A DNA stretch of 64,000 bases. Origin: JANXUR01 sp038229415 (lineage in GTDB: Bacteria; Acidobacteriota; Terriglobia; Terriglobales; Acidobacteriaceae). Where the stretch lies: contig JBBROM010000001.1 of assembly GCA_038229415.1 (NCBI GenBank), forward strand, positions 62,001-126,000. Reading direction: 5' to 3'. Made by a program: the position numbers and the translations under genes. Shown here in pieces: positions 41,707 through 50,571 of the stretch. The first letter of the stretch is position 1. Each line of letters begins with the position of its first letter. The notes below the pieces were generated by a model. That model was given only the letters and a program-made list of their open reading frames with translations. It was not told where the DNA came from and searched no databases.

Positions 41707-42973
41707 GCATGTCTCGGCGCAGCTTCATGCCGGTCAGGTTGCCCAGCACCGTCACGGCCACCTGATCGGTGCGGAACAGGTCTTGCGCCATGGCTTGTAC
41801 TTGTTCGGCAGTAATGGCATCAATGCGAGCGATGCGCTGGTCGAGGGCTTCATAGGTTCCGAAGTAAATCTCTGCCCGCGCCAGACTCGACATGCGAGCC
41901 CCGCTCGACTCCAGACCCAGCATCATTCCGCCCTTCATCTGCGCCTTAGCGCGCTTTAGCTCCTCTTCGGGTAGAGGCTCGCTGCGAATCTGCTTGAACT
42001 CTTTCATGGTCAACTGAATCGCCTTGTTCGCATTCGCTAGCGAGGTTCCGGCATACACGCTGAAGCAGCCCGTGTCGCGGTAGGAGGTAATGTCCGCGCC
42101 GATCGAATAGGCCATGCCGTGATTCTCGCGAATGTTCTGGAATAAGCGGGAGCTCATGCCACCACCCAGCACCGTGTTCAGCAGATAGCCGACGTAGCGG
42201 TCTTTGGTGTTGATGCCATGCGCAGGTACGCCGAGACAGATTTGCACCTGCTCAAGACTTTTCTTGTTCTTCAGGATGATCTTGGGATCCACGACCGGAG
42301 CCTTTTCGTAATGGCCGTTTTCACGCGGCTCCAGCGCGGCGAAATAGCGGCTAACCTCGGCGGCAAAGGCTTCGTGATCCAGATTCCCAGCCGCAGCGAT
42401 GATGATGTTCCCAGGATGGAAGAACTTCTTGTACCACTCCTTAACGATGCTCTCGTCGAACTTCTTCACCGTGTCGCGGGTGCCCAGAATCGGTTTACCT
42501 AGAGGATGGTTCTTCCAGAAGTTGTCCGAGAAAATTTCAAAAACGAGGTAGTCGGGATTATCCTCGTCCATCTTGATCTCTTCCAGAATGACGCCGCGTT
42601 CTTTGGTGATGTCGGCTGCAGCGAAGGTGGGCCGCAGCACCATGTCACTCAGCAGGTCCATGGCAATGGGCAGGTGCTCGTCGAGCACCTTGATGTTGAA
42701 ACAGATGTACTCTTTGGAAGTGAAGGCGTCGAGGTTGCCGCCAATGGAATCGACCTCGCGGGCAATGGCTTCGGCGGAGCGAGACTCGGTGCCCTTGAAC
42801 ACCATATGTTCAATGAAGTGGGCGATGCCGTTGCGCTCCAGGTTTTCGTCGCGTGAACCGGATTTGATCCAGATGCCGACCGAGACCGAGCGCAAATGGG
42901 GCATCTGCTCGGTGATAATAGTGAGTCCGTTAGCCAGAGTCTGGCGCTGAATATTACGAGATTCTTGAACCAT
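41696..42973 (-). CDS. M16 family zinc metallopeptidase
   Basis: A 425-residue processing-peptidase-like enzyme. The inverted zinc motif HFIEHMVFKG (HxxEH) is near residue 47 and the distal Glu is in the following helix (SAEAIAREVDSIGGNLDAFTSKE). The second, non-catalytic half contains PDYLVFEI and LGGGMSSRLFQNIRENHGMAYSIGA, the R/Y substrate-binding pair. No signal peptide is visible, so it probably acts in the cytoplasm. It faces away from the downstream DUF2867 gene. Confidence 0.94.
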   Translation of the reverse strand: MVQESRNIQRQTLANGLTIITEQMPHLRSVSVGIWIKSGSRDENLERNGIAHFIEHMVFKGTESRSAEAIAREVDSIGGNLDAFTSKEYICFNIKVLDEHLPIAMDLLSDMVLRPTFAAADITKERGVILEEIKMDEDNPDYLVFEIFSDNFWKNHPLGKPILGTRDTVKKFDESIVKEWYKKFFHPGNIIIAAAGNLDHEAFAAEVSRYFAALEPRENGHYEKAPVVDPKIILKNKKSLEQVQICLGVPAHGINTKDRYVGYLLNTVLGGGMSSRLFQNIRENHGMAYSIGADITSYRDTGCFSVYAGTSLANANKAIQLTMKEFKQIRSEPLPEEELKRAKAQMKGGMMLGLESSGARMSSLARAEIYFGTYEALDQRIARIDAITAEQVQAMAQDLFRTDQVAVTVLGNLTGMKLRRDMLEC

Positions 42974-43080
42974 AAGGGATGACTGTTCTGCGTATCGGCA
43001 GGCCGGGAGCGAGGCTGGTGCCAGTAGCGTACGCTTCTATTAGATTGTTTCATAGCCAGCCGCGGTGCAACGACGGTAAA

Positions 43081-43653
43081 ATGTCAATAGAATCAATGAC
43101 TTACGCGATTGACAAGGCGTTGCAGAAGGTAGTCGAGGTTCCACCCTACTTGGCAGGGCTGGGCCGGGACGCACTTTCGCGGGTGGATTTTGCGGATGCG
43201 TTCGAGGTTGAGGTGCCCCCACATGCGAATCTGGAGCTGGCGAATCTCGCGAAGGCAGGGTACGAGGCCTGTCCGAAATGGGTGCGGGGAATGCTGGGAC
43301 TGCGGGATGCGCTGATGGGGCCACTAGGGTTGAAAACGGGGCGGCAGTTTCAGCCACAGTCGAATGCTGACTGGGAGCGGGCGATCGCGGCGCTCCATCC
43401 AGCCTATAGTGACGACGGGAATGAAGTGATGCTTGGCATTGACGACTGGCATCTCGACTTTCGCGTGTCGGTTCTAAAGCAACGGAAGTTGGATTCGGCG
43501 TCGCTGATTCTGACGACGCTGGTGAAGTTCAACCACTGGCTGGGACGTGCTTACTTTGTGCCCGTAGGCATCGGCCACAAATGGATCGTGCCTGCGATGC
43601 TGGCAGCGTTGCAAACAAGGCTGATGCAGATGGATTCTGGAGGCGGTTCCTGA
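43081..43653 (+). CDS. DUF2867-like protein
   Basis: A 190-residue protein similar in pattern to DUF2867: PPYLAGLGRDALSRVDFADAFEVEVP at the start and DWHLDFRVSVLKQ with a C-terminal NHWLGRAYFVPVGIGHKWIVPAMLAALQ. The ATG at 43081 fits these; 34 more open codons lie upstream. Members are poorly characterised and may bind lipids or ligands. Its TGA overlaps the start of rlmN (TGATG), so translation is probably coupled. Confidence 0.7.
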   Translation: MSIESMTYAIDKALQKVVEVPPYLAGLGRDALSRVDFADAFEVEVPPHANLELANLAKAGYEACPKWVRGMLGLRDALMGPLGLKTGRQFQPQSNADWERAIAALHPAYSDDGNEVMLGIDDWHLDFRVSVLKQRKLDSASLILTTLVKFNHWLGRAYFVPVGIGHKWIVPAMLAALQTRLMQMDSGGGS

Positions 43654-44963
43654 TGAGTAACGGCAACACACTATTAGGAATGGATCTAGCGCAACTCACC
43701 GCGCTGATGGCGGATTTGGGCGAAAAGCCCTATCGCGCCAAGCAGCTATACGTTGGGCTCTATGGGCAACGAGTTGAGTCGCTTGACGCCATCTCTACGC
43801 TTTCCAAGCAACTGCGCGAAAAGCTTGCCGAGGATGGGTGGATGGTGGGCCTACCACGTCTCGCCAAACGTTTTGTTTCGGTGGACGGCACGGTGCGCTA
43901 CCTTGTCGAACTCGCCGATGGGATGACTGTGGAAACAGTTTGGATGCCGGACGGCGATGGCGGCGAAGCGGGGGATGGTAGCGAGGCGGCTGAGGAAGCG
44001 GCGGCTCAGTTTGAGGGGGACACGCCGGCCATCGCCAGCAAGTACATTGGCGAGACAGAAAAGAATCTCGATCAGGTGACGGCGGAGGCAGGCGCAACTG
44101 GCGGCATTCTGTTGTTTGACGAAGGCGATGCGTTATTCGGTAAACGCAGCGCGGTTAAGGACGCGCACGGACGCTACGCTAAAGCTGAAGTGCCGCAGCG
44201 TTCGTATCGGCGGGCGACGATTTGTGTTTCCAGTCAGGTGGGCTGTGCGGTGGATTGCCAATTCTGCCTGACGGCGGCGCTTGGCGTTAAGCGCAACCTG
44301 ACGGCGGGCGAAATCGCCGGACAGGTGATCGCGGTGCTGAACGATCAGGGCGCGAATCCTCCGGAGACCCGCATTAACATTGTGTTTATGGGCATGGGTG
44401 AGCCGTTCCTCAACTATGCCAACTTTATGCAGTCGGTGCGGGTGATGGCGGATGGGGTTGGCATTCCGGCGTCGCGGATGACGGTTTCGACGTCGGGCAT
44501 TGTGCCGCGCATAGAGGAGTTTGCCAACGAGGCGGTGCGGCCCAAGCTGGCGATTTCGCTGAATGCCTCGAATGAGGCGACGCGCACCGAGATCATGCCC
44601 ATCAACAAAAAGTGGACGATTGAAAAGCTGCTGACCGCAGCGCGGGCGTTCCCGCTGAAGCCGCGTGAGTGGATTACGTTTGAGTACGTACTGCTGGCTG
44701 GCGTGAATGATGCTCCGGAACACGCGCGCGAAGTCATCCAGCTGGTGCGGGGAATCTGTTGCAAGTTGAATCTCATCGCGCTGAACCCCGGGCCGGGGAT
44801 TGCGTTTTCTACCCCGTCGCGCGAGAGCGTGGCCGAATTTCAGCAGACGCTGATGCGAGCCGGGATTCCGACGTATGTGCGTCGTCCGCGCGGGCGCGAC
44901 ATTTATGCGGCCTGCGGCCAGTTAAAGCGGACGGAGGAGCTGGTGGGGATTGGCGGGACCTAG
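43653..44963 (+). CDS. rlmN: 23S rRNA/tRNA A2503/A37 methyltransferase RlmN with AAA+-like insert
   Basis: A radical-SAM enzyme that methylates C2 of A2503 in 23S rRNA and A37 in some tRNAs. The 436 residues contain the [4Fe-4S] motif CAVDCQFC (Cys198, 202, 205), the resolving Cys191 in TICVSSQVGC, and the methyl-carrying Cys421 in YAACGQL. GMGEPFLNY and the late NPGPGIAFSTPS are also intact. Unusually, about 70 residues sit between the N-terminal domain (ending VETVWMPD) and Cys191. They begin with an acidic Gly/Glu/Ala linker and continue with SKYIGETEKNL, ILLFDEGDALFGKRS and DAHGRYA, which match a Walker B region of AAA+ ATPases. No Walker A is present. Start chosen from overlap with the upstream stop. 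Confidence 0.93.
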   Translation: MSNGNTLLGMDLAQLTALMADLGEKPYRAKQLYVGLYGQRVESLDAISTLSKQLREKLAEDGWMVGLPRLAKRFVSVDGTVRYLVELADGMTVETVWMPDGDGGEAGDGSEAAEEAAAQFEGDTPAIASKYIGETEKNLDQVTAEAGATGGILLFDEGDALFGKRSAVKDAHGRYAKAEVPQRSYRRATICVSSQVGCAVDCQFCLTAALGVKRNLTAGEIAGQVIAVLNDQGANPPETRINIVFMGMGEPFLNYANFMQSVRVMADGVGIPASRMTVSTSGIVPRIEEFANEAVRPKLAISLNASNEATRTEIMPINKKWTIEKLLTAARAFPLKPREWITFEYVLLAGVNDAPEHAREVIQLVRGICCKLNLIALNPGPGIAFSTPSRESVAEFQQTLMRAGIPTYVRRPRGRDIYAACGQLKRTEELVGIGGT

Positions 44964-44986
44964 AATTTTCGACGTCCCGCGGAAGT

Positions 44987-45060
44987 GTCATCTCGACCGG
45001 AAGCTTTCTGCACGCGAAGCAGCGCAGAAAACTGGAGTGGAGAGACCTTGTGTTTTTCTC
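44987..45060. repeat. Fragment of a dispersed repeat (GTCATCTCGACCGG / GGAGTGGAGAGACC)
   Basis: Between rlmN and the S9 peptidase, GTCATCTCGACCGG and GGAGTGGAGAGACC frame a G+C-rich stretch. The pattern is that of repeats often scattered in Acidobacteriota genomes (recollection, not checked). Only one copy is in this window. Confidence 0.45.
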
Positions 45061-45106
45061 GGCTCGATTTGCACACCGCCTCACGAGCGTTTAGCCTGAT
45101 TTCGCC

Positions 45107-47317
45107 ATGAAAATTCCCCGCTGTATGCTCTGCCTCGTGCTGTTCTTTACCGCTTTCTCTGCTGCCGCTCTGGCCCAAGCCCCCTTCACCCTCGAGCAAA
45201 TTCTAAGCTCGCCGTTTCCGGATGGGCTTGTCGCGTCGAGTTCCGGGCGCATTGCTTGGTTCGTCAACGCCAAGGGTGTGCGGAATATATGGATTGCCGA
45301 TGGGCCTGACTATGCGTCGCCGACTGCGGCGCGGCAGGTGACGCACTACACCGAAGATGACGGCCAAGCCATTGCCAGCTTGCGGATCACTGCGGACGGT
45401 AAGACGTTGGTTTACGTGCGGGGGTCAGAGGCAAGCGGCGAAGGCGTGATTGCGAATCCCGGCAGCATGGCGACCGCTCTGAAGCAGCGGGTTTGGGCGG
45501 TGAGCGCCGAAGGCGGCGATCCTCGTTCTCTCGGCGAGATGGGTTGCACCGACGAAGGGTGCGAGGATGTGCAGCTTTCTCCGGATGGGAAGTGGGCGGT
45601 TTGGGCGGCGAAAAAGCAGTTGTGGCTGGCTGCTGTCGCTGTCTATCAGCCATTGCCCCATAAGTCTAAGTACCTCATATATCGAGATAAGAATCCCCCA
45701 CCGGCAGTGGAAATTACCCAACTACGCGGCAACAATCAACAGCCCAAATGGTCTCCTGATGGGATGAGCATAGCTTTTGTTTCTGATCGTGGCGATCACA
45801 GTTGGATCGCAGTGAGGGATGTCAGCTCAACAGACCCGCCGCATTTCACCCAACTGGGCACGGGGAGTGCCCACTACCTCGCTCCCACCACCAGTCGCGA
45901 CAGCTCTCCCCGCTGGTCGCCCGATGGCAAGCACGTCGCCTTTCTGCGTCAGCCTGGCACCACGCGAGATGATGCGATGATTCCGATTTTGCCGCAGCCG
46001 TGGGCGATCTGGGTGTCGGATGTAGGAACTGACGAAGGCAAAGAAATCTGGCACAGCGGCACCGCCGACAACGACTCTTTCCCCGGACTCACTGCTGACG
46101 GCTCGTTCTTTTGGACTGCCGATGATCGCATCGTGTTCGCGTCGGAGCAGGACGGGCAGAATCACTTGTACGCGATTCCCGCTGCGGGTGGCCAAGCTAC
46201 GCTGCTCACGCCCGGCGCGTTCGACGTCGAGCAAGCCACGCTCTCTCGCGACCGCAGGTCCGTGATCTACACCTCGAATCAGGATGACATCGAGCGCCGC
46301 CATATTTGGCGGGTCGCGGCAGCTGGTGGAACGCCGCAAGCAGTCACCAAGGGTGAATCGGCGGAGTGGAGTCCTGTTGAGGCGGGAACGGCGGACAAGT
46401 CGCAGATCGTGTGTCTCGGTTCGACGGCAACTACGCCTGCTATGCCGCTGGCGATTTCGGCTAGCGGCGAGCGCGCGATGATTGCGGCAAGCACTTTGCC
46501 GCAAGACTTCCCTAAGACACTGGTAACGCCGCAGACGGTGACGTTCCCATCCGAGGACGGCCTCACGATTCACGGGCAGCTATTCTCGCCGCCTGCAGGC
46601 AAGTCGAATGGCGCAGGGATCATCTTCACCCATGGTGGCCCGATCCGGCAGATGATGCCTGCGTTCCACTACTTCGGCTACTATCACAACGCCTATGCGA
46701 TGAATCAGTACTTGGCGAGTCGAGGCTACACCGTGTTGTCGGTGAACTATCGCCTCGGCATCATGTATGGGCGCGCGTTCCGCGAAGTGAAGGACGGCGG
46801 TTGGCGCGGTTCGTCGGAATATAAGGACGTTATTGCTGGCGCGCACTATTTGCAGAAGGTGCCCGGTATTGATGCCAAGAAAATTGGTCTGTGGGGCGGC
46901 TCTTATGGCGGGCTGCTTACCGCGCTTGGCCTCGCGCGCAATTCCGACATCTTTGCTGCGGGTGTGGACTTCCATGGTGTCCACGATTGGTCGGCGTATG
47001 TGGGCGCGGAGCTGCGGCCTGACCGTCCTGCGGCTCCGGACGCCAAGGAAGCTCGCGAACTGGCCAGAAAATCGTCGCCTGTCGCCGACGCCAATCATTG
47101 GACATCACCGGTTCTGTTCATCCACGGCGACGACGATCGCAACGTCGAGTTCAGCCAGACTGTGGACTTGGCGGAGCGCCTGCGCCGCCGGGGCGGTGTG
47201 GTGTTCGAAGAGCTGATCTTCCCGGACGAAATCCACGACTTCCTTCTGCACAAGAGCTGGATCAAAGCCTATGGTGCGACGGCTGAGTTCTTCGACCGTA
47301 AGCTGCTCGGGCGTTAG
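45107..47317 (+). CDS. Exported S9 family prolyl-oligopeptidase-like peptidase
   Basis: A 736-residue enzyme with a signal peptide (MLCLVLFFTAFSAAALA). Residues 40-460 form a beta-propeller of the WD40/TolB type, with repeated WSPDG motifs (QLSPDGKWAVWAAKK, KWSPDGMSIAFV, RWSPDGKHVAFL). Residues 480-736 form the alpha/beta-hydrolase domain: the catalytic Ser is in GLWGGSYGGLL, Asp in HGDDDRNVEFSQ and His in DEIHDFLLHKSW. It belongs to the dipeptidyl-peptidase-like S9 group and is probably periplasmic. The gene is monocistronic. Confidence 0.93.
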   Translation: MKIPRCMLCLVLFFTAFSAAALAQAPFTLEQILSSPFPDGLVASSSGRIAWFVNAKGVRNIWIADGPDYASPTAARQVTHYTEDDGQAIASLRITADGKTLVYVRGSEASGEGVIANPGSMATALKQRVWAVSAEGGDPRSLGEMGCTDEGCEDVQLSPDGKWAVWAAKKQLWLAAVAVYQPLPHKSKYLIYRDKNPPPAVEITQLRGNNQQPKWSPDGMSIAFVSDRGDHSWIAVRDVSSTDPPHFTQLGTGSAHYLAPTTSRDSSPRWSPDGKHVAFLRQPGTTRDDAMIPILPQPWAIWVSDVGTDEGKEIWHSGTADNDSFPGLTADGSFFWTADDRIVFASEQDGQNHLYAIPAAGGQATLLTPGAFDVEQATLSRDRRSVIYTSNQDDIERRHIWRVAAAGGTPQAVTKGESAEWSPVEAGTADKSQIVCLGSTATTPAMPLAISASGERAMIAASTLPQDFPKTLVTPQTVTFPSEDGLTIHGQLFSPPAGKSNGAGIIFTHGGPIRQMMPAFHYFGYYHNAYAMNQYLASRGYTVLSVNYRLGIMYGRAFREVKDGGWRGSSEYKDVIAGAHYLQKVPGIDAKKIGLWGGSYGGLLTALGLARNSDIFAAGVDFHGVHDWSAYVGAELRPDRPAAPDAKEARELARKSSPVADANHWTSPVLFIHGDDDRNVEFSQTVDLAERLRRRGGVVFEELIFPDEIHDFLLHKSWIKAYGATAEFFDRKLLGR

Positions 47318-47343
47318 GTGCGCGGCAACCCCGCTTAATGGTG

Positions 47344-47429
47344 GTCATTCCGAGAGCCGTATCTTTGGCATGAGGAATCTTCGTTGCCGCCGCGCAGAAA
47401 CTGCAGATTCTCGCTCCGCTCGGAATGAC
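47344..47429. repeat. REP-like inverted repeat (GTCATTCCGAG...CTCGGAATGAC)
   Basis: Perfect 11-bp ends (47344-47354 and 47419-47429) enclose 64 bases with an inner imperfect pair (GAGGAATCT/CAGATTCTC). Typical of intergenic REP/MITE-type elements. Confidence 0.65.
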
Positions 47430-47515
47430 AGTCTGTGGGGGAATGACTTTCCTTGCAAAAAGGGAGCACCGTCTGCGCTTCTCTTTTCATTTTTTCGCAC
47501 AAAGTGTGCATAATA

Positions 47516-49357
47516 GTGCCAAGGTTTAAGCAGCTCTTGCATACTCCGTCTGTACTAAAACGATTCCTGTGGCGGCTGCGGGCTCCCGCGTCGAAGGAAG
47601 AGGTGCGCCGCACCGAACGGGTGCTGGCGACGGCGCGCGTATTCCTCGCCATCTCTCCCATTGTTACGTTTTTATTTGACCCACAAGCTTCCGGCCTGAA
47701 CTCGCCATTTTCGCTGAATTTGTTTGGCGAGCACGTCCGCCTGGTCTGGTTCCTGCTCGCGGTTTACATCGCCCATAGCGTGCTGGTTATGCTGCTGTTC
47801 CGCTTCCGCCGCGATCCCGCGCCACGACTTGTCTTTTTTGTGCATGCAGCGGACGTGGCGTGGCCCGTTCTAATCACCCTGGTAGCGGGCGGCGAGAATG
47901 GCCCCTTCGCGCGTTTCTTCGTGTTCGTGCTGCTGGCGGCAGCCTATCGCTGGGGCTTGCGCGAGACGCTGGCTACCGCTGGCGCTTGGATCATTTTGCT
48001 ATGGGGCGAGGGCCTTTGGCTGGGCCGCATTCCGGCTTTTGCGCGCGAGTTCACTGGATACGCCCTGCTGATTCGCTCTGCCTACCTGCTGGTGATGGCG
48101 GTTCTGATCGGGTACTTGGCTGAGCACGAAAAGCGCTTCCGGGCGGAACGACTGGTGCAGAACCGGCTGCTGGCCTCGGTGCGCGTGGAATTAGGTGTGA
48201 GCGGCACGTTGCAGGCGGTGCTCGGCGAGATCATGCAGATCTTCGAGTCACGCCACGCGCTGCTGGCTGCGCAAGAGGCGCACAGTGTTCGAGTGTTTCT
48301 GGCCGATGTGAACCACGGCTCTGCGGGCCGAACTATCCTCCATTGGCGCGAGGCCACGCCCGAGCAGCGAGATCGGGTGCACTTTCTGGGTGGGGAATCC
48401 TCGTGCGCTTACGGACGGTTCGGCAGCAACGGCGAGTTCGTCACCACCGGGCTCGACGAGAATCGCCGCATGAAGCGCGTAGCGGACGATGGCTCACTGG
48501 AGGCCGTGACACGGGGAGAGTCTGCCAAGTCCGTAGTCGCCGTGAACATCTCGCTCGCGGAAGAGTGGCAAGGCCGCGTTTTCTTGTTCGACCCGCAAAG
48601 CCCCCTGACTGAGGAAGAGGATTTGCGCTTTTTGCGCGACTTGATGGATCAAGTTGGGCCAGCCGTCTACAACGTATTTCTGCTGCGGCGCCTGCGTCAA
48701 CGCGCGGGAGCCGTGGAACGTGCCCGTGTAGCTCGCGACCTGCACGATGGCGCGGTGCAGTCCCTCATCGCCATGGAGATGCAGGTGGAACTGTTGCGGC
48801 GGCACCTGCCCGAAGACTCGCAGACTTCCAAGATGAACAGTGATCTTGCGCGCATTCAGCGCCTGCTGCGGGAAGAGGCACTCAAACTGCGTGAGCTGAT
48901 GCAGAATCTCAAGTCGGCCGAAGCCGATGCGGGAAACCTGGTGGGTCTATGCGCCGACGCCAGCGAGCGTTTTCAGCGCGAAACCGGTATCGTCACCCGT
49001 TTTGTGCCGCCTTCCCGTCCGGTGGACTTGGAGACCCGGGTGTGCCGCGAACTGCTACGCATCTTGCAAGAAGCTTTGGTAAATGTCCGCAAACACAGCG
49101 GCGCGCGCAGCGTCCTGATACGCTTAATGTCGCAGGAAGGCCAGCTGTGGAAGTTGATCGTGGAAGATGACGGGCAAGGGTTTGACTTTACCGGTCGTTT
49201 GGACTTCGCGGCGCTCGACGAGCAAAGATTAGGCCCACTGGTGATAAAAGAGCGGGTTCGTTTGATTGAAGGGGAACTCGCGATAGAATCTACCCCCGGG
49301 AGTGGTGCGCGATTGGAAGTGAGTGTGCGTTCCAATTTGGAAACCGTCTACGGATAG
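47516..49357 (+). CDS. Membrane histidine kinase of the NarL/DesK (HisKA_3) type
   Basis: A sensor kinase of about 613 residues. The N-terminal third has about six hydrophobic spans (for example TVLATARVFLAISPIVTFLF and FFVFVLLAAAYRWGL), so this is an integral-membrane sensor. A GAF-like region follows (about 220-400). The HisKA_3 box RVARDLHDGAVQSLIAMEMQVE holds the His, and the ATPase domain has NVRKHSGA and VEDDGQGFDF. The start is uncertain: GTG at 47516 is used; an ATG at 47453 lies in a repeat-like region. Its response regulator follows at once. Confidence 0.88.
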   Translation: MPRFKQLLHTPSVLKRFLWRLRAPASKEEVRRTERVLATARVFLAISPIVTFLFDPQASGLNSPFSLNLFGEHVRLVWFLLAVYIAHSVLVMLLFRFRRDPAPRLVFFVHAADVAWPVLITLVAGGENGPFARFFVFVLLAAAYRWGLRETLATAGAWIILLWGEGLWLGRIPAFAREFTGYALLIRSAYLLVMAVLIGYLAEHEKRFRAERLVQNRLLASVRVELGVSGTLQAVLGEIMQIFESRHALLAAQEAHSVRVFLADVNHGSAGRTILHWREATPEQRDRVHFLGGESSCAYGRFGSNGEFVTTGLDENRRMKRVADDGSLEAVTRGESAKSVVAVNISLAEEWQGRVFLFDPQSPLTEEEDLRFLRDLMDQVGPAVYNVFLLRRLRQRAGAVERARVARDLHDGAVQSLIAMEMQVELLRRHLPEDSQTSKMNSDLARIQRLLREEALKLRELMQNLKSAEADAGNLVGLCADASERFQRETGIVTRFVPPSRPVDLETRVCRELLRILQEALVNVRKHSGARSVLIRLMSQEGQLWKLIVEDDGQGFDFTGRLDFAALDEQRLGPLVIKERVRLIEGELAIESTPGSGARLEVSVRSNLETVYG

Positions 49358-49375
49358 AAATTGCGGATAGAAATT

Positions 49376-50056
49376 ATGGATAGAAACCAAGAACCAATAC
49401 GAATTCTGCTGGCGGATGACCACCCAATCTTCCGCGACGGCTTGCGCCGCCTTCTGGAGGAAGAGCCTGGCTTTCAGGTGGTCGGCGAAGCTTCCGACGG
49501 TGCCGAAGCAGTGCGAATGGCCAAGCAGCTTAAGCCGGATCTGTTGCTGCTCGATCTGGCCATGCCCAAGCATCCCGGCCTCGACGCACTCAAGGAGCTC
49601 GGCTCCATCAACAGCTCGATGCGGGTGATTTTGCTGACTGCTGCCGCGGAAAAGCCACAAGTAGTGGAGGCGTTGCAGTTGGGTGCGCGTGGCGTTGTAA
49701 TGAAGGACTCCGCCAGCCAGATGCTGATGAAGGCGATTCGCGCCGTAATGTCGGGCGAGTATTGGGTGGGCCGCGAAGTGGTCTCCAACCTCATGCTTTA
49801 CTTACGCACCATTATGCAGCAGGAGAGCCAGGCCGCCAAGCAGCGTAAGTTTGGCCTGACGCCGCGCGAGATCGAGATCGTCTCCGCCGTGGTGGCTGGG
49901 TTTGCCAACAAGGAGATCGCCGAGCACTTCAAGATCAGCGAAGATACGGTGAAGCACCACCTCAGCAACATTTTTGACAAGCTCGGTGTTTCCACGAGGT
50001 TGGAACTGGCGCTGTTTGCCGTCAACCAGTCGTTGCCGCTGGTGCAGATTCACTAG
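49376..50056 (+). CDS. NarL/LuxR-type response regulator
   Basis: A 226-residue regulator of the kinase upstream. Receiver (residues 1-120) with the acidic pair in ILLADDHPIFRDGL and phospho-Asp in LLLLDLAMPKHPG. LuxR-type helix-turn-helix in KFGLTPREIEIVSAVVAGFANKEIAEHFKISEDTVKHHLSNIFDKLGV. ATG at 49376 is used; a TTG at 49361 lies five codons earlier. The junction contains three GGATAGAAA copies at 13-base spacing. Two Flp-type prepilin genes lie downstream and may be its targets. Confidence 0.93.
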   Translation: MDRNQEPIRILLADDHPIFRDGLRRLLEEEPGFQVVGEASDGAEAVRMAKQLKPDLLLLDLAMPKHPGLDALKELGSINSSMRVILLTAAAEKPQVVEALQLGARGVVMKDSASQMLMKAIRAVMSGEYWVGREVVSNLMLYLRTIMQQESQAAKQRKFGLTPREIEIVSAVVAGFANKEIAEHFKISEDTVKHHLSNIFDKLGVSTRLELALFAVNQSLPLVQIH

Positions 50057-50132
50057 CGGGTTTGCGGCTAGTACGTATTCTCGCGTTAAATTCACGGAAC
50101 AAAGGCCTGTTTTCTCTGCCCAGATTGGGATT

Positions 50133-50154
50133 CTATGGCACTTTCGTGCCATAG
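50133..50154. other. Palindrome/hairpin upstream of the flp genes
   Basis: CTATGGCAC (50133-50141), loop TTTC, GTGCCATAG (50146-50154), a perfect 9-bp inverted repeat 102 bases before the first flp start. A regulator site or an mRNA hairpin are both possible. Confidence 0.5.
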
Positions 50155-50256
50155 GAGTGCTAACCGTGCTATTTGCAAACTGGTAAGACGAACGTAGTCT
50201 TGAACTGGAGAAGTGGAAGAGCAGCCCGCAGTTCCGGGTGGCAGAGGCCTTAGGAT

Positions 50257-50424
50257 ATGTTGAACTTATTTCGCAAGGTGTGGCAGGACGACCAAGGCCA
50301 GGACATCGCTGAGTATGCCGTGATGCTGGCCGTGATTCTAGTGATTGTGATTGGTACGATCCGGCTGATCGGCACCAGCGCCAACAATGTTTTCTCGGGT
50401 GTGGCGAGCACGCTTCAGCAGTAG
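50257..50424 (+). CDS. flp: Flp/Fap-type prepilin (55 aa)
   Basis: Translating 50257-50424 gives MLNLFRKVWQDDQGQDIAEYAV, then a hydrophobic helix (MLAVILVIVIGTIRLIG) and a short tail ending STLQQ. It has the signature of Flp prepilins: a Gly followed by five residues and then Glu-Tyr (G, QDIA, EY), which a TadV-type peptidase would cleave after the Gly. It is too short for common gene cut-offs. No tad assembly genes are nearby. A second Flp gene follows. Confidence 0.85.
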   Translation: MLNLFRKVWQDDQGQDIAEYAVMLAVILVIVIGTIRLIGTSANNVFSGVASTLQQ

Positions 50425-50571
50425 AAGTTGAGCATCCCCTTAGGGGGTGAGCCAGCTTCCATTCCCCCGGCTGCTTACTTGCGCGCCGCTCGGCGCTTGC
50501 CTAGGATTCGCGGTACGAGAACGCAGACCCGGGTGTTTCGCCAGCATAATGTTTCTCAAGGGGTGTGTTTC

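Noticed and set aside
50137..50150. Sigma-54 promoter (TGGCAC...TGC) upstream of flp
   Set aside because: The spacing between GG and GC is one base short and the site is a perfect hairpin instead.
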